64,000 bases of DNA from NCBI RefSeq assembly GCF_910591885.1, contig NC_063271.1:6937001-7001000 (forward strand), given 5' to 3'. Every line of letters starts with the position of its first letter. Within the stretch, counting starts at the first letter, position 1. The notes below the pieces were generated by a model. The model made no database searches, was not told the DNA's origin, and worked only from the letters and a program-made list of their open reading frames with translations. Below, piece by piece: positions 46,400 through 58,609 of the stretch. The stretch comes from Bombus terrestris. Its lineage: Eukaryota; Arthropoda; Insecta; Hymenoptera; Apidae. The translations under genes were made by a program, and so were the position numbers.

Positions 46400-49300
46400 T
46401 CTGAATACATTACGTGCATTTTACGAAGCTTTGTGAAACCCTAGCTCCGTAATGAGATACGTCTATGGTCGTTGCAATGGTAAAGTTTAAAAGCAGTGCA
46501 AAAATACACATAGAAGCTACGAGATATATTTGCAAATATACGCTTAGTGAAAAACTAGTATACGACGTAAATATTACTTTCAAACATACGATTAGTGCAA
46601 AAGATGATCTCGCAAGATATTCTAGTTCGTTATTAATATATGCGGCGAATAATTGTCTGTCCAAAAATACTTTTGTAAGCTTCTAGAAAATATCTTGTAA
46701 TTTCTACGTGCATCTAAAATTTTATCAATCCATATAATCACGATAGCCATGTCTCGTTACGAGACTAACGAACGAGATTTCAAAAAGTTTTTGTATAACA
46801 TACGCGTAAAAAGTCTCTACGTGTTTCGGCGTGTGTTTCGCGAGCCGCTGTAAATCATCGTACCAGTCAAGGAAAAAGTACAACGTACGTAAAAAACAAC
46901 GTAGTGGCCGGACATATGTACTTAAGACGAAGGCGGTAGAATGCCAAGCATTCGCGGACTGCGCTACCGAATTCAATTGCTATGTCAGAAAGAAGAGGAG
47001 ATCAGAAGAGAAACGGAGGTAAAGCCGTGGTGAAGTTTGCCGCGCGGGACCGCCCGCCCGACAAATCGTTTACCAGGCGAGCAGACGAGTCGACTGGTCG
47101 TCGTCCGAAGGGGCACCTTCCTTCGCCGGATACTTGCCTACTCCGTTGTGATTAACTAAGGTTTAATCAGCTTTATAAGCTAAACTTTTGTCAACATGCA
47201 CGCGCACGTATGATAATCCGGGCGGATATCTTCGCAGTGCTCGATTATCGAAAACATTCTGATTCGCGTCCGCAACGATGGATCGTCGCCACGAATACGC
47301 ACAGCGGCGTTTCCGATCGCTCGCGCCTTTACCATCGAGCGTCGCGTCCTGTGACGTCGAACGACGTCGCGTGGCGTCGCGTCAATTCGACGCGAGTTTA
47401 CGCTTACTTATAGAGCCGTCGATCGAGCGGGCGACTCGAGTTTTATATGCGTTCCTGATCACGGTATTCGCGGCGCGTCGGACACGCTTTCCGCGCGACT
47501 TCAAATTTCACGAGGATCAACGGTGACCACGATTGCAGAAACTTTCGTTTGAACCGAAGAAACATCGGCGTACACTCGCGGTCTCGTCACGTTCGATTTT
47601 CATTGCTCGACCGAACGACCGATCGGGCTGTATATCGAATATGAAGGCACCGTGTGTGTAAATTTTTCGAGGTATAATCGACTTGGGATGATTTCGCATT
47701 GAACATAGAAACGTAAGGAGAAAACGGTCCTAGCCGATTATTAAGGCTTCTTCTGGTAATAACGCGTTGGAAAGGAACGGTTGCACGCACCGATCTTGCC
47801 CAGGAACGCCGATGCCCTCGAGTAGCAGCGAAACGATTCTCAGCGCGGCAAACTGCCTTCCTGCCGCCCCCGACTCATGGGAACGTCCTCGGGGCGATGC
47901 GGGAACCAACGTTCAACGCCTCCTCTCTTCCAACGTGATTTTACTTTCGGCCTGCCTTTTATCTCCTTCCGTCTTTCTGGCCTCCGTCTCTGTCTGCTTC
48001 TCGATCGTGCAATCGATGACACAGCGCTACGCGACGCGGCGCCGCGGCGCTCCGTTCGAGTCTATCGCAGGAAGCGGAAAACGCGACAAAAACTTGGTAC
48101 TTGTGGTCGATCAGACGCGAAAGGAGTAGTCGATCAGACGCGAAAGAAGAAGTAACTGGCGGAGACCTGACTCGGAAGCAAGGAGCATGTGGACACGCGA
48201 ATCACGAGAAACCGATCGATCGTGCAACGAGAAGACGAGATGGCGATTGAGAGAGAACCGGTAGCCCAGACGGGGAGAGAAAGAGAGAGAGTGTGTGTGT
48301 GTGGTGCGGGATGGGGCCGTTGATGGGAAGAGGAAAAAGAAAAGGGGCGAAGATGAGCGGCACGTATGCCAAGCATGCGGGTGAGAAACACCCGAGGCGG
48401 CTGACCGGCCGATCCGCCCACGTTTAAGGTGCGCATCGACGTTGCGAACCGTACCGAACCGAGCCGAACCCAATCAGACCGGACCACACCGTTCTGCACG
48501 GCATCTCACACTCTGCCATCCGGATTCGCCCCGCGGCACACCAACGACCGTGGTAAAACGGTTGGCTGCATCCTCCTTCGAATCCGCGCCGAGCCAAGCG
48601 CCGAGTTGACGTCCTCCGTTGCGAACCACCACAGAGAACAGATTGTCTTTCTCCCTCTTTCTCTTTCTTTTTCTCTCTCTTCGCTCAGCACGCGATTCGA
48701 GGAACTTAGAAATCGAACGCCCCCGCGGGCACACGCCACCGTCACGCGAGCACCGTTCGTTCCTCTGCTTGGAAAATAACTCCATTCGAATCGCGGTCAT
48801 TTTCCATTTACCCGAAACGAAACGTTTGCGTTATCGAAAATGATAATGTAAATGGTGGATAGTAAAGATTATACGGGAGCGCTATCCCATACTTAATATA
48901 CACCAAGGAATAAGGTAAAAATGTCTTCGTACGGTCGAATACTTTGGTTTGCGAGTAACGATCAAGTATGATTAAAGAAAACGTTCTGTTAAATTTTTAG
49001 TTCGGCGATCGTTCACGAGCTATCGTGTAGATACCCAACGCGAGTGAACATCGTAAGCGTATGATCGAGAATCGAGAAACAATGGGTTTGAAACTATTCG
49101 AAGAATTCTTGGTATTTTCGAGCGAGCGCAGAACTCGATGTTAAACCGTGCAGTGATGTGTACCACAACGCGAATATTTTCTTTAATCGTTGATAACTCG
49201 AATACCGAGAAACCTACGTACAACGTATGTCCATAAGACAACTTTTACTTATCTCAGAAGGTGTAGATTCGTCCCCTGAACCACGAACATGCGTTTATGA

Positions 49301-49480
49301 CTCACGTTGTGCGTTTTTAAGCGCCAACATCGACGGAGTAAAGTACTTACGAAGCAGCGAGCTACTTCGATAAAGTGTCGTCGCGGCCAACAAGGACAAA
49401 ATAGCTCGGCCAAGTAATTATCGCGGAACGAAGTATACGAAGCTCGCGTGCTCGAACACCTTCCGGTTTCGGGGCACCCT
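46400..49480. other. Non-coding region with AT-rich and CpG-rich parts
   Basis: 46.4-46.9 kb is AT-rich. 47.0-48.8 kb is CpG-rich with GA and GT tracts (48271-48304), a CCGAACCGAGC-type run near 48450 and a pyrimidine run near 48650. No exon with convincing splice sites was found. It could contain a promoter or long first exon of an unidentified gene. Confidence 0.3.
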
Positions 49481-49483
49481 TAC

Positions 49484-49762
49484 ACATTCACCAGCCAGGC
49501 AGGTTCGACCTGCAGCTCGCGCCCACCTGTCGTAACGCTTGTCTCTGAAATTTCCTCGTTCGAAGCGACCGCGACGCGTCCGTTGTTCGAGGCTTGGTCA
49601 GAAATTTGCACCTGACGAAGCGACACGGACACCCAACTTCCTCCGAGTTTCAGATCGATCGACGATAGCGACGCGACACGCTTAGAACAGGCGCGAATCG
49701 AAATCAAACCATCGCTCTCGATTTCGTCGATCGCACCGCGCGTAGCAGAGCTTTCTCGATAC
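49484..49762 (-). CDS. Possible internal exon of an unidentified gene
   Basis: A GC-rich island whose minus strand is open for about 90 codons (contains LGGSWVSVSLRQVQISDQAS and GGRELQVEPAWLVNV). It is followed by a good donor (AATGT|GTAAGG) and preceded by a moderate acceptor (TTTCTGAAAG). I recognise no family. It may belong to one gene with the minus-strand islands at 53147, 61384 and 63716, but the phases cannot be joined directly. A chance open frame is quite possible. Confidence 0.22.
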
Positions 49763-50359
49763 CTTTCAGAAATTTATGTTTCCGCTTCATCTTCCCCGTT
49801 TCCGGATCGATAGGAGAAGATCGGGTGTTGCTCGAAGCTCGTGTTTGGAACCTCTTCCTTTTACATTATTTATCAACGATACGAGTATCAACCTCGAGTA
49901 TGTTTTTTTATTCTAAATTTCTACTACACGTGTCGATTTTTCTCATCTCGAGACTTTTTCTAGCGTTATTGCTACTCTTCTACCTGTGCGATTGATTCAG
50001 AACGACCTTGACAGACTTTATGTTTGATGTAATTTTAATGAGACGTCTTTTGATTCGTGTAAATGAAAAGGTAGGAGAGAAAAGATGATAAAATGAATGT
50101 ACGATAGATCTTAAGTGGAAACAATTATGCGAAACGATGTAATATATACTAGGATAAAGATTGGAATATAAGATAGCATAAGCGATGGATCTAATACAAT
50201 GTCATTGTTAACTGGAAGTCATCCTAAGCGCAAGGACTATAGCAACGAGGAAAAATAAAAATAAACATATTTTTATCTAAATGCGATTCAATGAGTTTTA
50301 ATCACAGGAGAAATAATCACCTATATTTAATTATGCGAAGAAGCGCTTAATACCTTGAG

Positions 50360-50670
50360 CAATGTTAAGAATCTTCTTCGTCCGACCTTATTTTTACAAC
50401 ACGCCATAAAAGCTTCAGAATCTCGTATCGAGATATTGAGGATGTCCAACAGAAATTCTTAAAATTTGCTGCCACACATCGTGCTTCCTCTATACCATTT
50501 AATTCCCACAATTACGATGATATTGTTAGGAATTCGAATCTTCAAATTCTACGTCGACAGGCGAATTATACGCGATGTCAAAATATAAAATTAGTCTCCA
50601 TAAATTTACTCTTCGAAAGAATGCGGAATTGCTCGCTGTTAAACTCTGAGCTTATTATATAATAAATATC
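50360..50670 (+). mobile_element. LINE reverse-transcriptase remnant
   Basis: An open stretch from about 50426 reads YRDIEDVQQKFLKFA, then HNYDDIVRNSNLQILRRQAN. This matches the conserved region at the C-terminal end of non-LTR retrotransposon reverse transcriptases (a VQRKFLRFA-like block, then HDYD and LQSLRxRR blocks). The rest of the element is missing and the reading frame does not extend. The surrounding 49.8-50.9 kb is AT-rich and otherwise empty. Confidence 0.6.
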
Positions 50671-51336
50671 GATATAATATAATCGATACGCGTGTCTAGT
50701 CGATCTATGAAATCTCTAAGATTCCTCTAACATAGATTTCATAACTTTTCTATCTGAATTTATAATTTTAATCAAAACTTCCTGATCGTTACTCATCACT
50801 CTTGTCTTTCTTATTATCATACGTTTCACTATATTACCTGTACTTTTCCTACCTCTTCCCTATCCCCTCTTTTCTACTGATGGAATTTTTCTATCCTACG
50901 TAACTGTCCATAAACAAATAAATAAATAATACACTCTGCCACGAAAATGAGATAAATTTCGCGGCATGGTAACACCTGACAAGCAAGTCTGAGTTGCAGC
51001 AATTCGTTCCACGAGAAGGTGAGTCGCGCGATCGTTGCCTGCGACACGGCCACCCTTTCACGATCACCTGCTCTTTCGGTGTACGCAATTTTATAGCGCC
51101 TCCCGTTCACCGCTCGCGCCAAGAAAAAACTACAAAAGCTATCGAACGCGCACTCGCTCGAACAACATGCTCCGTTCGACTCTGAAACCAATTAAGACTT
51201 CCGATAATGTCGGTCGCGCATCTGCGTGCGGTATTCACCTTCCCCATGCCGTTCCCCTTTCGAGAATTCACGCGTACTCGCCATTCTACGCGCGAAACGG
51301 TGCCGCACGAACCTTTTAAAGAAGAACAAACTAGTT

Positions 51337-51892
51337 AAGGCGCGTTTAGACGTGCAAGAACATACGGCGAGAGCAACAGCATTCGTTTAACATAAACAGT
51401 GATCGAGAATTCCGTACGCAAACATATTTACGACAATGGCATTTTTCGCACATTCTTAGAGAATTCTTGGAACATTCGGATGTGACATTTTCCAGCTTAT
51501 CTTTGAATAGTAAATTTAGCTTAGTTCGCGGATCTTAAACAAATCTTGAAGTGTGAAAATTAACTTTTTTATCGAATTATCTCTAAAAACGATCCTTGTT
51601 ATACGTAGAATATAGTTGGGAAATGGCACGTCACCGGTTTCTTCTCGTCGTTTAAATTAAACATTGGCAAGAACGCTCCTCCATGAAACCATATCCGATT
51701 CTTTCCACGGCTGAAAGAATCGAATCGACGCTTTTGAAGCATTCTTGAAGCTTTTTTTACGTATTCGCATGTTCGATTTCCGATTCGGCGAGCGCTGCCA
51801 AATGGCGAAAGAATGCTCGTTTACGCTTCCGTTTGTAGACTTTCAAAGTGGAGGAAGCAGGAGTATTCGTTCGCTTGATCTAAACGCACCTT
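51337..51892. mobile_element. Putative DNA transposon remnant with AAGGYGCGTTTAGA ends
   Basis: Inverted ends: left AAGGCGCGTTTAGACGTGCA; right in complement AAGGTGCGTTTAGATCAAGC. The length is about 556 bp, with no transposase frame. A related terminus lies at 1425-1462. Target duplication is not clear, so the superfamily is left open. Confidence 0.45.
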
Positions 51893-53146
51893 TACAAGAA
51901 CGTCAAATAGAACGAGATATGCGCGGCGATACGTCGCGACGCGACACGGCGTACCGCGACGTGTCCGAAGATAAAATGTAAGAAAGTAAAACGCAGCTAT
52001 GCTAGCATCGCAAACTGCGTTTTGCACTTGACACGTAACGCGCCGAGTCGCTTTGAAACTGAGTAAACGAACCCACGCAATAATCGATGACTCGCTCGAG
52101 AAACTTGTCGAAGATCCTTCGACTCTGAAACTGGTATCGTTAAACGCAAATAAAAGAAGAAGAAACACGATATTAAATCGTGCCGTATTGCGAGAACGTT
52201 ACGCGCAAAGGGCGAAACGCAATCGAACTTATTGTTGGATCCTCGAATTTGTATATTTCAAACTTGCCCTCGTTTTAACAGGACTTTGTTTCGTTTTAAA
52301 AGCGTGTAACATCATTTTCGTATTTTGTCAGAATTTAAGGTATTTTTGAACGTTAGAAAGATACAATGAAATGGAAAATAACCGAGAGAACGTACGGCTC
52401 GTAACCCTAGAACGTTCACAGTTTTAGAAGGTTTAGTAGCATTTCCAAATCTGTGGATATTTTTTAACCCTCTATTGAGCACCCTAGCTTTAATCTAACG
52501 GGTGAGAATATTCTTTGGTACAATAACATCGAACGAAGTTGGAGCACAATTATTGCCAGATAGCCGAGTAAGTAGCGTTAGCGGTTCATCCGGGCTAAAA
52601 ATCACGCGTAGAGACAAAAATAGGAAAACTAAAACAGGCTAAAGAATGAGAACAACGAAATAACAAAATAAAATAGATAAATAAGAATGAATAAAAATAA
52701 ATAAAGCGCAGTACGACACGTAAGAGACGCGTAGAAATTATGTAGCTTAGAGATATTCCTGAGGGAATCTTGAAGAGAAGGATGCGAACGGTATCGGAGC
52801 GACTGGAACGGTGGGAAGAAAGAATGTAGACGGTTTCGGAGAACGGGTGTGAGTCTGGCCGCGACACGATCCGAGTAGCTGGAATCGCGCAGTCACGCTG
52901 GCGCCAGTCGTACCGGTAACTCTATATCGATTCAAAGGCACGGTTGTCGACTCTCGCAGCCCCGTCGGGGATACACGACCGCCCAGTTAGCCGAGCACCG
53001 ATGTATTTATACGACGCTGCCGAGGTACATCTGTTTCCATCCGGGCACGTGTCTACCACGAAATTAGAACGGTCGGGGAAAAGGAAAGACGGGAAAAGGA
53101 GGCGAAACCAGAGAAATCGAGCATCGTGAAAACTTGCCAATCTCAC

Positions 53147-53251
53147 CATCGAAAAAGAACCGAACCGATTGCTCGACGGGCTCGACTTCCATCTCTCTTT
53201 CCTCGCGGTCCCGCTCGTGAATCCGTCGATTCGCCTCGATGGTTTCTCGAT
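53147..53251 (-). CDS. Possible exon of an unidentified gene
   Basis: Minus strand: a pyrimidine-rich acceptor (TTTCCCGCTTAG) followed by 35 codons (RETIEANRRIHERDREEREM..., charged and helical in character) and a donor GATG|GTGAGA. It is symmetrical phase 1-1. No family recognised. The flanks 51.9-53.1 and 53.3-54.9 kb contain only short open frames and a CT tract (54389-54440). Confidence 0.2.
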
Positions 53252-54899
53252 CTAAGCGGGAAACGTTCAAGTACGTATGTATACAGGCAGGTTCGCGAAA
53301 GCCAACCGAACACTTGTACACATCTCCTACGAATACATGACGCGCGTTATACGAAACATTTTGCAATATCATTAGCTCTCTTGTGAGAATTCACTGACGA
53401 TAGGTATATCGGTAAAGTTTGAAACGAATCCGGGAATACACGTGGAAAATAGGCGAGATATTTAGCACAAGCGTATTTCGCAAGATTATTTAAATAGTTA
53501 TCGATGATCGCGAAAGAATATTTGTAATATCCTATCGTTGTTCTCTGGCCGTTCATTATTTGTTATTAAATTAAAGCATTGTTATATGTTTAAGATCGCT
53601 ATTCGTAATGTGTAGCAATTATTGAGTATATATATGTTTGCAATTAAATATCTTTCAATTTCTACGTACATTTGTGGGTTCTTTTCAAATTTGACGAATA
53701 TGATCGCGATAGCGCTGTATCCAGCGCTAGTACCAGTAGCAGTAGAATTTCAAAATGTTTTACATAAAATATACGACATAAAACTTAATCGATCATGCAT
53801 TTAACTCGAGTATAATCGATCCAATAGTCAGGTGCTTTCAATTTCTTTCTACGCGAGATCGTATACTTTCGTGTTCTCTTATGCTCGTTTTCCAGTGTAT
53901 ATCTGACCTCTCGAGGCTAAACGACCATCGCGGGTGTATTTACGCGATCCGCCGTGCGAGCGAAAGCTTCGACTTTCTCGCATATCCAAAATAACGTTAG
54001 CGAATCGTCGTGGCTCCGATTTGCACGGATTCTTCCGTCAGACTCGCCGCAAACGCGGTAACGGGCTTCCACGTAACGTTCGATACGAGTCGTAAGTCAA
54101 ATTCCGTCGATGACTCGAAGACGCCTAATCACGTGCGTAATCGCAAATGTTTCCACAGCGCAAAGAAAAGTTACTGTTAATATGTACATAGCAAATATCG
54201 CGAGCAGCTCAGAACCATCGCGCTGGCCGATTACGTGAATGCGACAGCTTTTAAACGACCATGTGGCGCCAGATGTCGCGCTTCGTGATCTTTATAGCGT
54301 AGCACCGCTCTTCGTTCGACCATGAGAGCACACTACTGCACACACGATGCATGAGTTGCACGACGCACGACATACGGACGCAACGCTCCGTCTCTCTTTC
54401 TCTCTCTCTCTCTTCTTTCCCTTTCTCTCTTTTGTCCTCTCACTCGCGCACACTGCAAACTCTGGCAAGCGCCTACGAGGCGAAAGACTGTCTTAACTTC
54501 GCATTGATAAATTGTACTTACATATCTCGTTTCATAGTTACGATGATAAAGACGATTGTTTGCGCGCGTTCCCCTGCAGTTTCGATCGCTGTGTCTTTCC
54601 ACGTTGTCGTTTGCCAAAAACGTACGAGGCGAATCGAGGAACGAATAGCGTGAGACGAAGAATGCCGAGCATCACGTGGGCGCGTCAGGATACAAAGACA
54701 AAGATGCGGGCAAAGGCCAGGTAATTACGCGGACAGAAGTACGTACAGGTAGAGAAGATCGATCCGTTCTCGGAAGCTGAGGGTATCGGTTACAGCGTGA
54801 ACAATGACTCTGTTGGTCGTCTGCCGTATTTGGAGTATCGGTGTCATCCTATACAATTCCTCTACCACCTGGGTCATCGAACAGTTGTTCGGTTATACC

Positions 54900-57800
54900 G
54901 GCATTATTACCTCGAGCGGTCCAAAGACACCTGTATAGTTGGTGACGGGTTAAGGCTCTCCGAAATACTCAATCGAGAATACGATTTTCCCCGTTCGATG
55001 ATTCTCGATGCTTCACGATGCTTCACGATGCTCCTTGATGCTTCTTGATGCTTCACGATGCTTCTTGGTGCTTTCCGTCAAGGACACGACAGTCGCTATA
55101 CCGTAGCTACGCCACATGGGCAACAAAAAAGGAATCGGCCAGTCGAGATCGAACGTACATCGTTTGGAAAACACAGAGCGAAGGGAAGAAAAACGTCAGG
55201 TCATCGTTAGGTTGGAACATCGTCGGTCGGCGAATAGCTCTCGGCAGGTGAGGGGTCGCTTTCTTTCCTTACGACCTGGCATAAATCAAACCTGCGCCAA
55301 GGAACTCGTTACGCTCGCTCACGCCCTGGCACCACCCGCGCTCTTGGCATTCGTAAATTTTCCTCGACGAAGAATACAGTCTTGATGCGACTCGGCCTCG
55401 CAAACAGTCGACTCTTGCTGAGCTTTGTAACCGATACCTTAAACCCATCCGCATTTTTCTTGCACCTGTTCCACTCATCCTTCCTTCCTGCCGTCTATTC
55501 TAACGAATACCGATTTTCAAACCGTTCAAGCGTTAGAAACCTAGAAATTAGAAATTAGAAATTAGAAACCTAGCGCAATGTTCCTTGCCATTAGAACGAA
55601 CCTGTTGCTTCGCAGCGATCGAAGAATATTCGAACAGACCAGGAAACCGCGTGTCGAGAGTTTTTCGCGAGCGCCGTGACGCGACATCTCGAGCACGAGG
55701 AACGCGACGAAGATAGGACGGGGGAGATGGGGCTAACGTTACAAACACGAAAACGAAGAGGATTCGGGACACAGGGTGGAGGATGAGTTAGGTTGGCCGG
55801 GTGTGGATGCCGCGGTCCGTACGGAGAATGCAAAACGATGAACGCGGTGTACGTATGTAGTCGACGACGATCGGTGCGACGGAGAGGCGTACAGCCAGGG
55901 TGAAGAGCGGTAGGGTGGACGGTGGCGACGAAGCGTGTGCCGGAGGAGAGTAGAGAAATAAAGGCAATGAATGATGCCGTGCGGCAGGTGCACGGTAGAA
56001 CGTTTAACGAGTGGTTCGCTCCCAGACTCCGTGCACCTGTAACGCTTGGACCGGACGGATCGGCTCGCAACGAGACTCGTCTCCCTGTCTCCTCGTCGAA
56101 TTCACGCACCTCGTTCCTCGTGTTCCTTTATTCGCGTTATTTAAAAGCTTTTCAACGACGAATCTCGACGGATGGTGATCTATTCCTCGACCATTTTACG
56201 GAATATTGGTTAACGCGGAAAATTAAAGAAACTGGTTTATAACTTCGATCGCCTGTAATATCCATCGCTGGGAGGGCGAGCACCGCGATATTTCAACGAT
56301 CGTAAGTCAGGAAGCTGCAGCCCTCCAGCTTCGGAACGTGAGAAATAAACGACGCCGCATACGCGCGAGATGAAATACGATCACGGCACGGCTATGCTCG
56401 GAGAAAAGCCGCTTAAGAATGCTCTCGGGCTCCATTGCCCTCCTATCCTCAGCCCCTTCTCACGCACACGTGTACGCAACCGACCAACGTCGCATCGTCT
56501 TTCTCTCTTTTCTTTTCTACCTTCTATATTCTATACTATACCGCAGCTCACTCATCCCATTCTCGATCGACCCACCTGTTGAGTTCCGGCAATGCTCTTT
56601 CCCTGTATTGCGTTCCGTCGCCGCCGCGACATAACTTTTTCGCTTTCCACCTCGATACCAACAACCCCCTGTTCGAATCGTCGAAACTCCGCATCTTCCC
56701 ATCTCCTTGTCTTGTTCTTGTCCATAGTTTTTCTTGCGAATCTTCACTCTGCTACCGTTTACGTTCGCAGCGTTCGTCAAGCAATTTCAGAAATCCTCCG
56801 CCTCTTCGCTTCGTTCCGAACCAATCGAGCGAGACCGTGTCTCGGACCTCGAGAAAGCGTTTAAAGGACGATTATCCGATCCGAGTTTTCGTCGATGTCC
56901 CTTCGGATTCGAACGGCTACGAGTTACGACGCGGAGCCTTCGAAACCACGTGCATACACCGCAACTCGTGAATACGTGGGCACCTTCGATCGATTTCTAA
57001 TAACAGTGCTTACGATTAAGATACACGTACGAGACAATGGCAAGTTAAGACTAGCACTCACGAACTTTTTCCGGAACTCCGTAGGAGCAACTGCACCTAT
57101 CAAGGCCTTTCGAAAGCCATCGGGCTGCCAATGCCATTAATTTTGGTTTGCCGACGAGCTCTGTCACAGATGTGTGCAATGTGTGCAAAGTTTTGGTTGA
57201 CAAATTCTAAGAGACGCGAACGTTACAGTTTCGAAGTTCCCAGGAACGCACGTGTAGCCGATGACCCGACGTCACAGTGCTCTACAGCGCGTGTAAGATG
57301 ATAAGAATGCCCTGGAAGGATCTGGCCAAGGAGTGGGGGAGGTGACGAACCTTCTGGCAAGAGGAATGAGTCGAACAGCTCAGCGCTTACCTCAGAACCT
57401 TGAAGGCATAAATAAAGCCATTTAAAGAAATTTATTCATAACGTATATATCGTATGAAGCACAAATGGTTTGATTAAATGGTAGAAAAAAACAGAAAATT
57501 CGTCAGAGTGCTCATCAATTTTAAATATTATTGCTAGAATCACGGTAGCCTTTTTACCAATTTACGAGAATCTTCCTTCCTATCGTATGTATAATTTGAC
57601 ACTCAAACGCGCTGAGAATAACGAACCTCTTAAAGAGTAAATCTGCCGCATAATGTTCGACGCTCGCAGATTCCAATTTCTTCGTTGCATACTAATTTAC
57701 AAGAGTAAATTTTATCACGCCGCTCTTTATCGTTCAATTCTATCGATCAAAAGAATTCATCTGACTGTTAATTCAATGTTATCGTTCGATCGATGATTTT

Positions 57801-57900
57801 ATCAATTTCATTTTATCATAAACGATCTTAGATCTTCTTATCTGTAATTTTGAAACAATATTAGCGGCACGCGTTTTGGATCGTCCCATGTCCTTCGATG
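54900..57900. other. Non-coding region with tandem repeats
   Basis: It holds a 10-base tandem repeat (55006-55075) and a GAAATTA heptamer run (55534-55572). GC-rich stretches at 55.7-56.1 and 56.4-57.0 kb carry long open frames on both strands but no convincing splice pairs. I cannot support a gene here. Confidence 0.3.
55006..55075 (+). repeat. 10-bp tandem repeat, about seven units
   Basis: Units of CGATGCTTCA with changes at the junction (CGATGCTCCT, TGATGCTTCT, TGGTGCTTTC). The period is exactly ten bases with no gaps. Confidence 0.85.
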
Positions 57901-57920
57901 AACACGATTATTCTCAGCTA

Positions 57921-58606
57921 TTAACACCAAACCTACCAGCGCCGGTCAAATTGACCGCTCTCGAACTTCTACACAAATTTAACCATATTCAAACGTTGTC
58001 ATACAGCTTCATAATTTCGGACTTTTCCTAAAACATGCATACAATATATTTTTCGATAATTACTGTTAGCTTGCTCTATTCATTTTCTAAGAAAAATTTG
58101 TATTTTGCCTTGCGTACCGTAAGCGGTCAATTTGACCAGCCGACAAAATATTTTAGTTATTCTTAAAATAAATACAATCAGTACAAAGAAAAGGCTATCT
58201 CAAGGTCAGATAACAAACAAAATCAGTAATAACAAATAACAATAGTTATTATATCCGTAATTTTATTATAAAACATAATCCATCCCTCGGTCAAGATGGC
58301 CACCAGCTGTCAAGACTCAGGCCCATAATAATCCTAAGAAACCTCCATAATATTTACCATTTTTTACGCCCCACCGTTACAAACATTTTAAAAATCGAGA
58401 AATTTCTTAGGACTATTGCTCATGGCTATAAAACACAGGAAAACGGGTTTTTCCCAACACCACGCTCGAGTAACCGTTGATGGAGAACGGTTAACGCTCA
58501 TCGATATTTTCGTATAAATATCACTGTCACAGACCATATTCTTACTTGCTATCGTCCTTTCGACCAGAATATACCTCAGTTTGTTGGTCAATCAGTCGTA
58601 GTGTTA
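57921..58606. mobile_element. Putative TTAA-flanked (piggyBac-like) element
   Basis: It starts TTAACACCAAACCTACC and ends TAGTGTTAA, giving short inverted TTAACAC ends and TTAA target sites. Inside are three similar palindromic blocks: GGTCAAATTGACC (57944), GGTCAATTTGACC (58125) and GGTCAAGATGGCC (58289). No transposase is recognised. The right boundary is uncertain. Confidence 0.4.
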
Positions 58607-58609
58607 AAC

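Noticed and set aside
56435..56971. 178-codon plus-strand frame rich in Ser, Pro and Phe
   Set aside because: Low-complexity pyrimidine-rich composition explains the lack of stops; no splice or family support.
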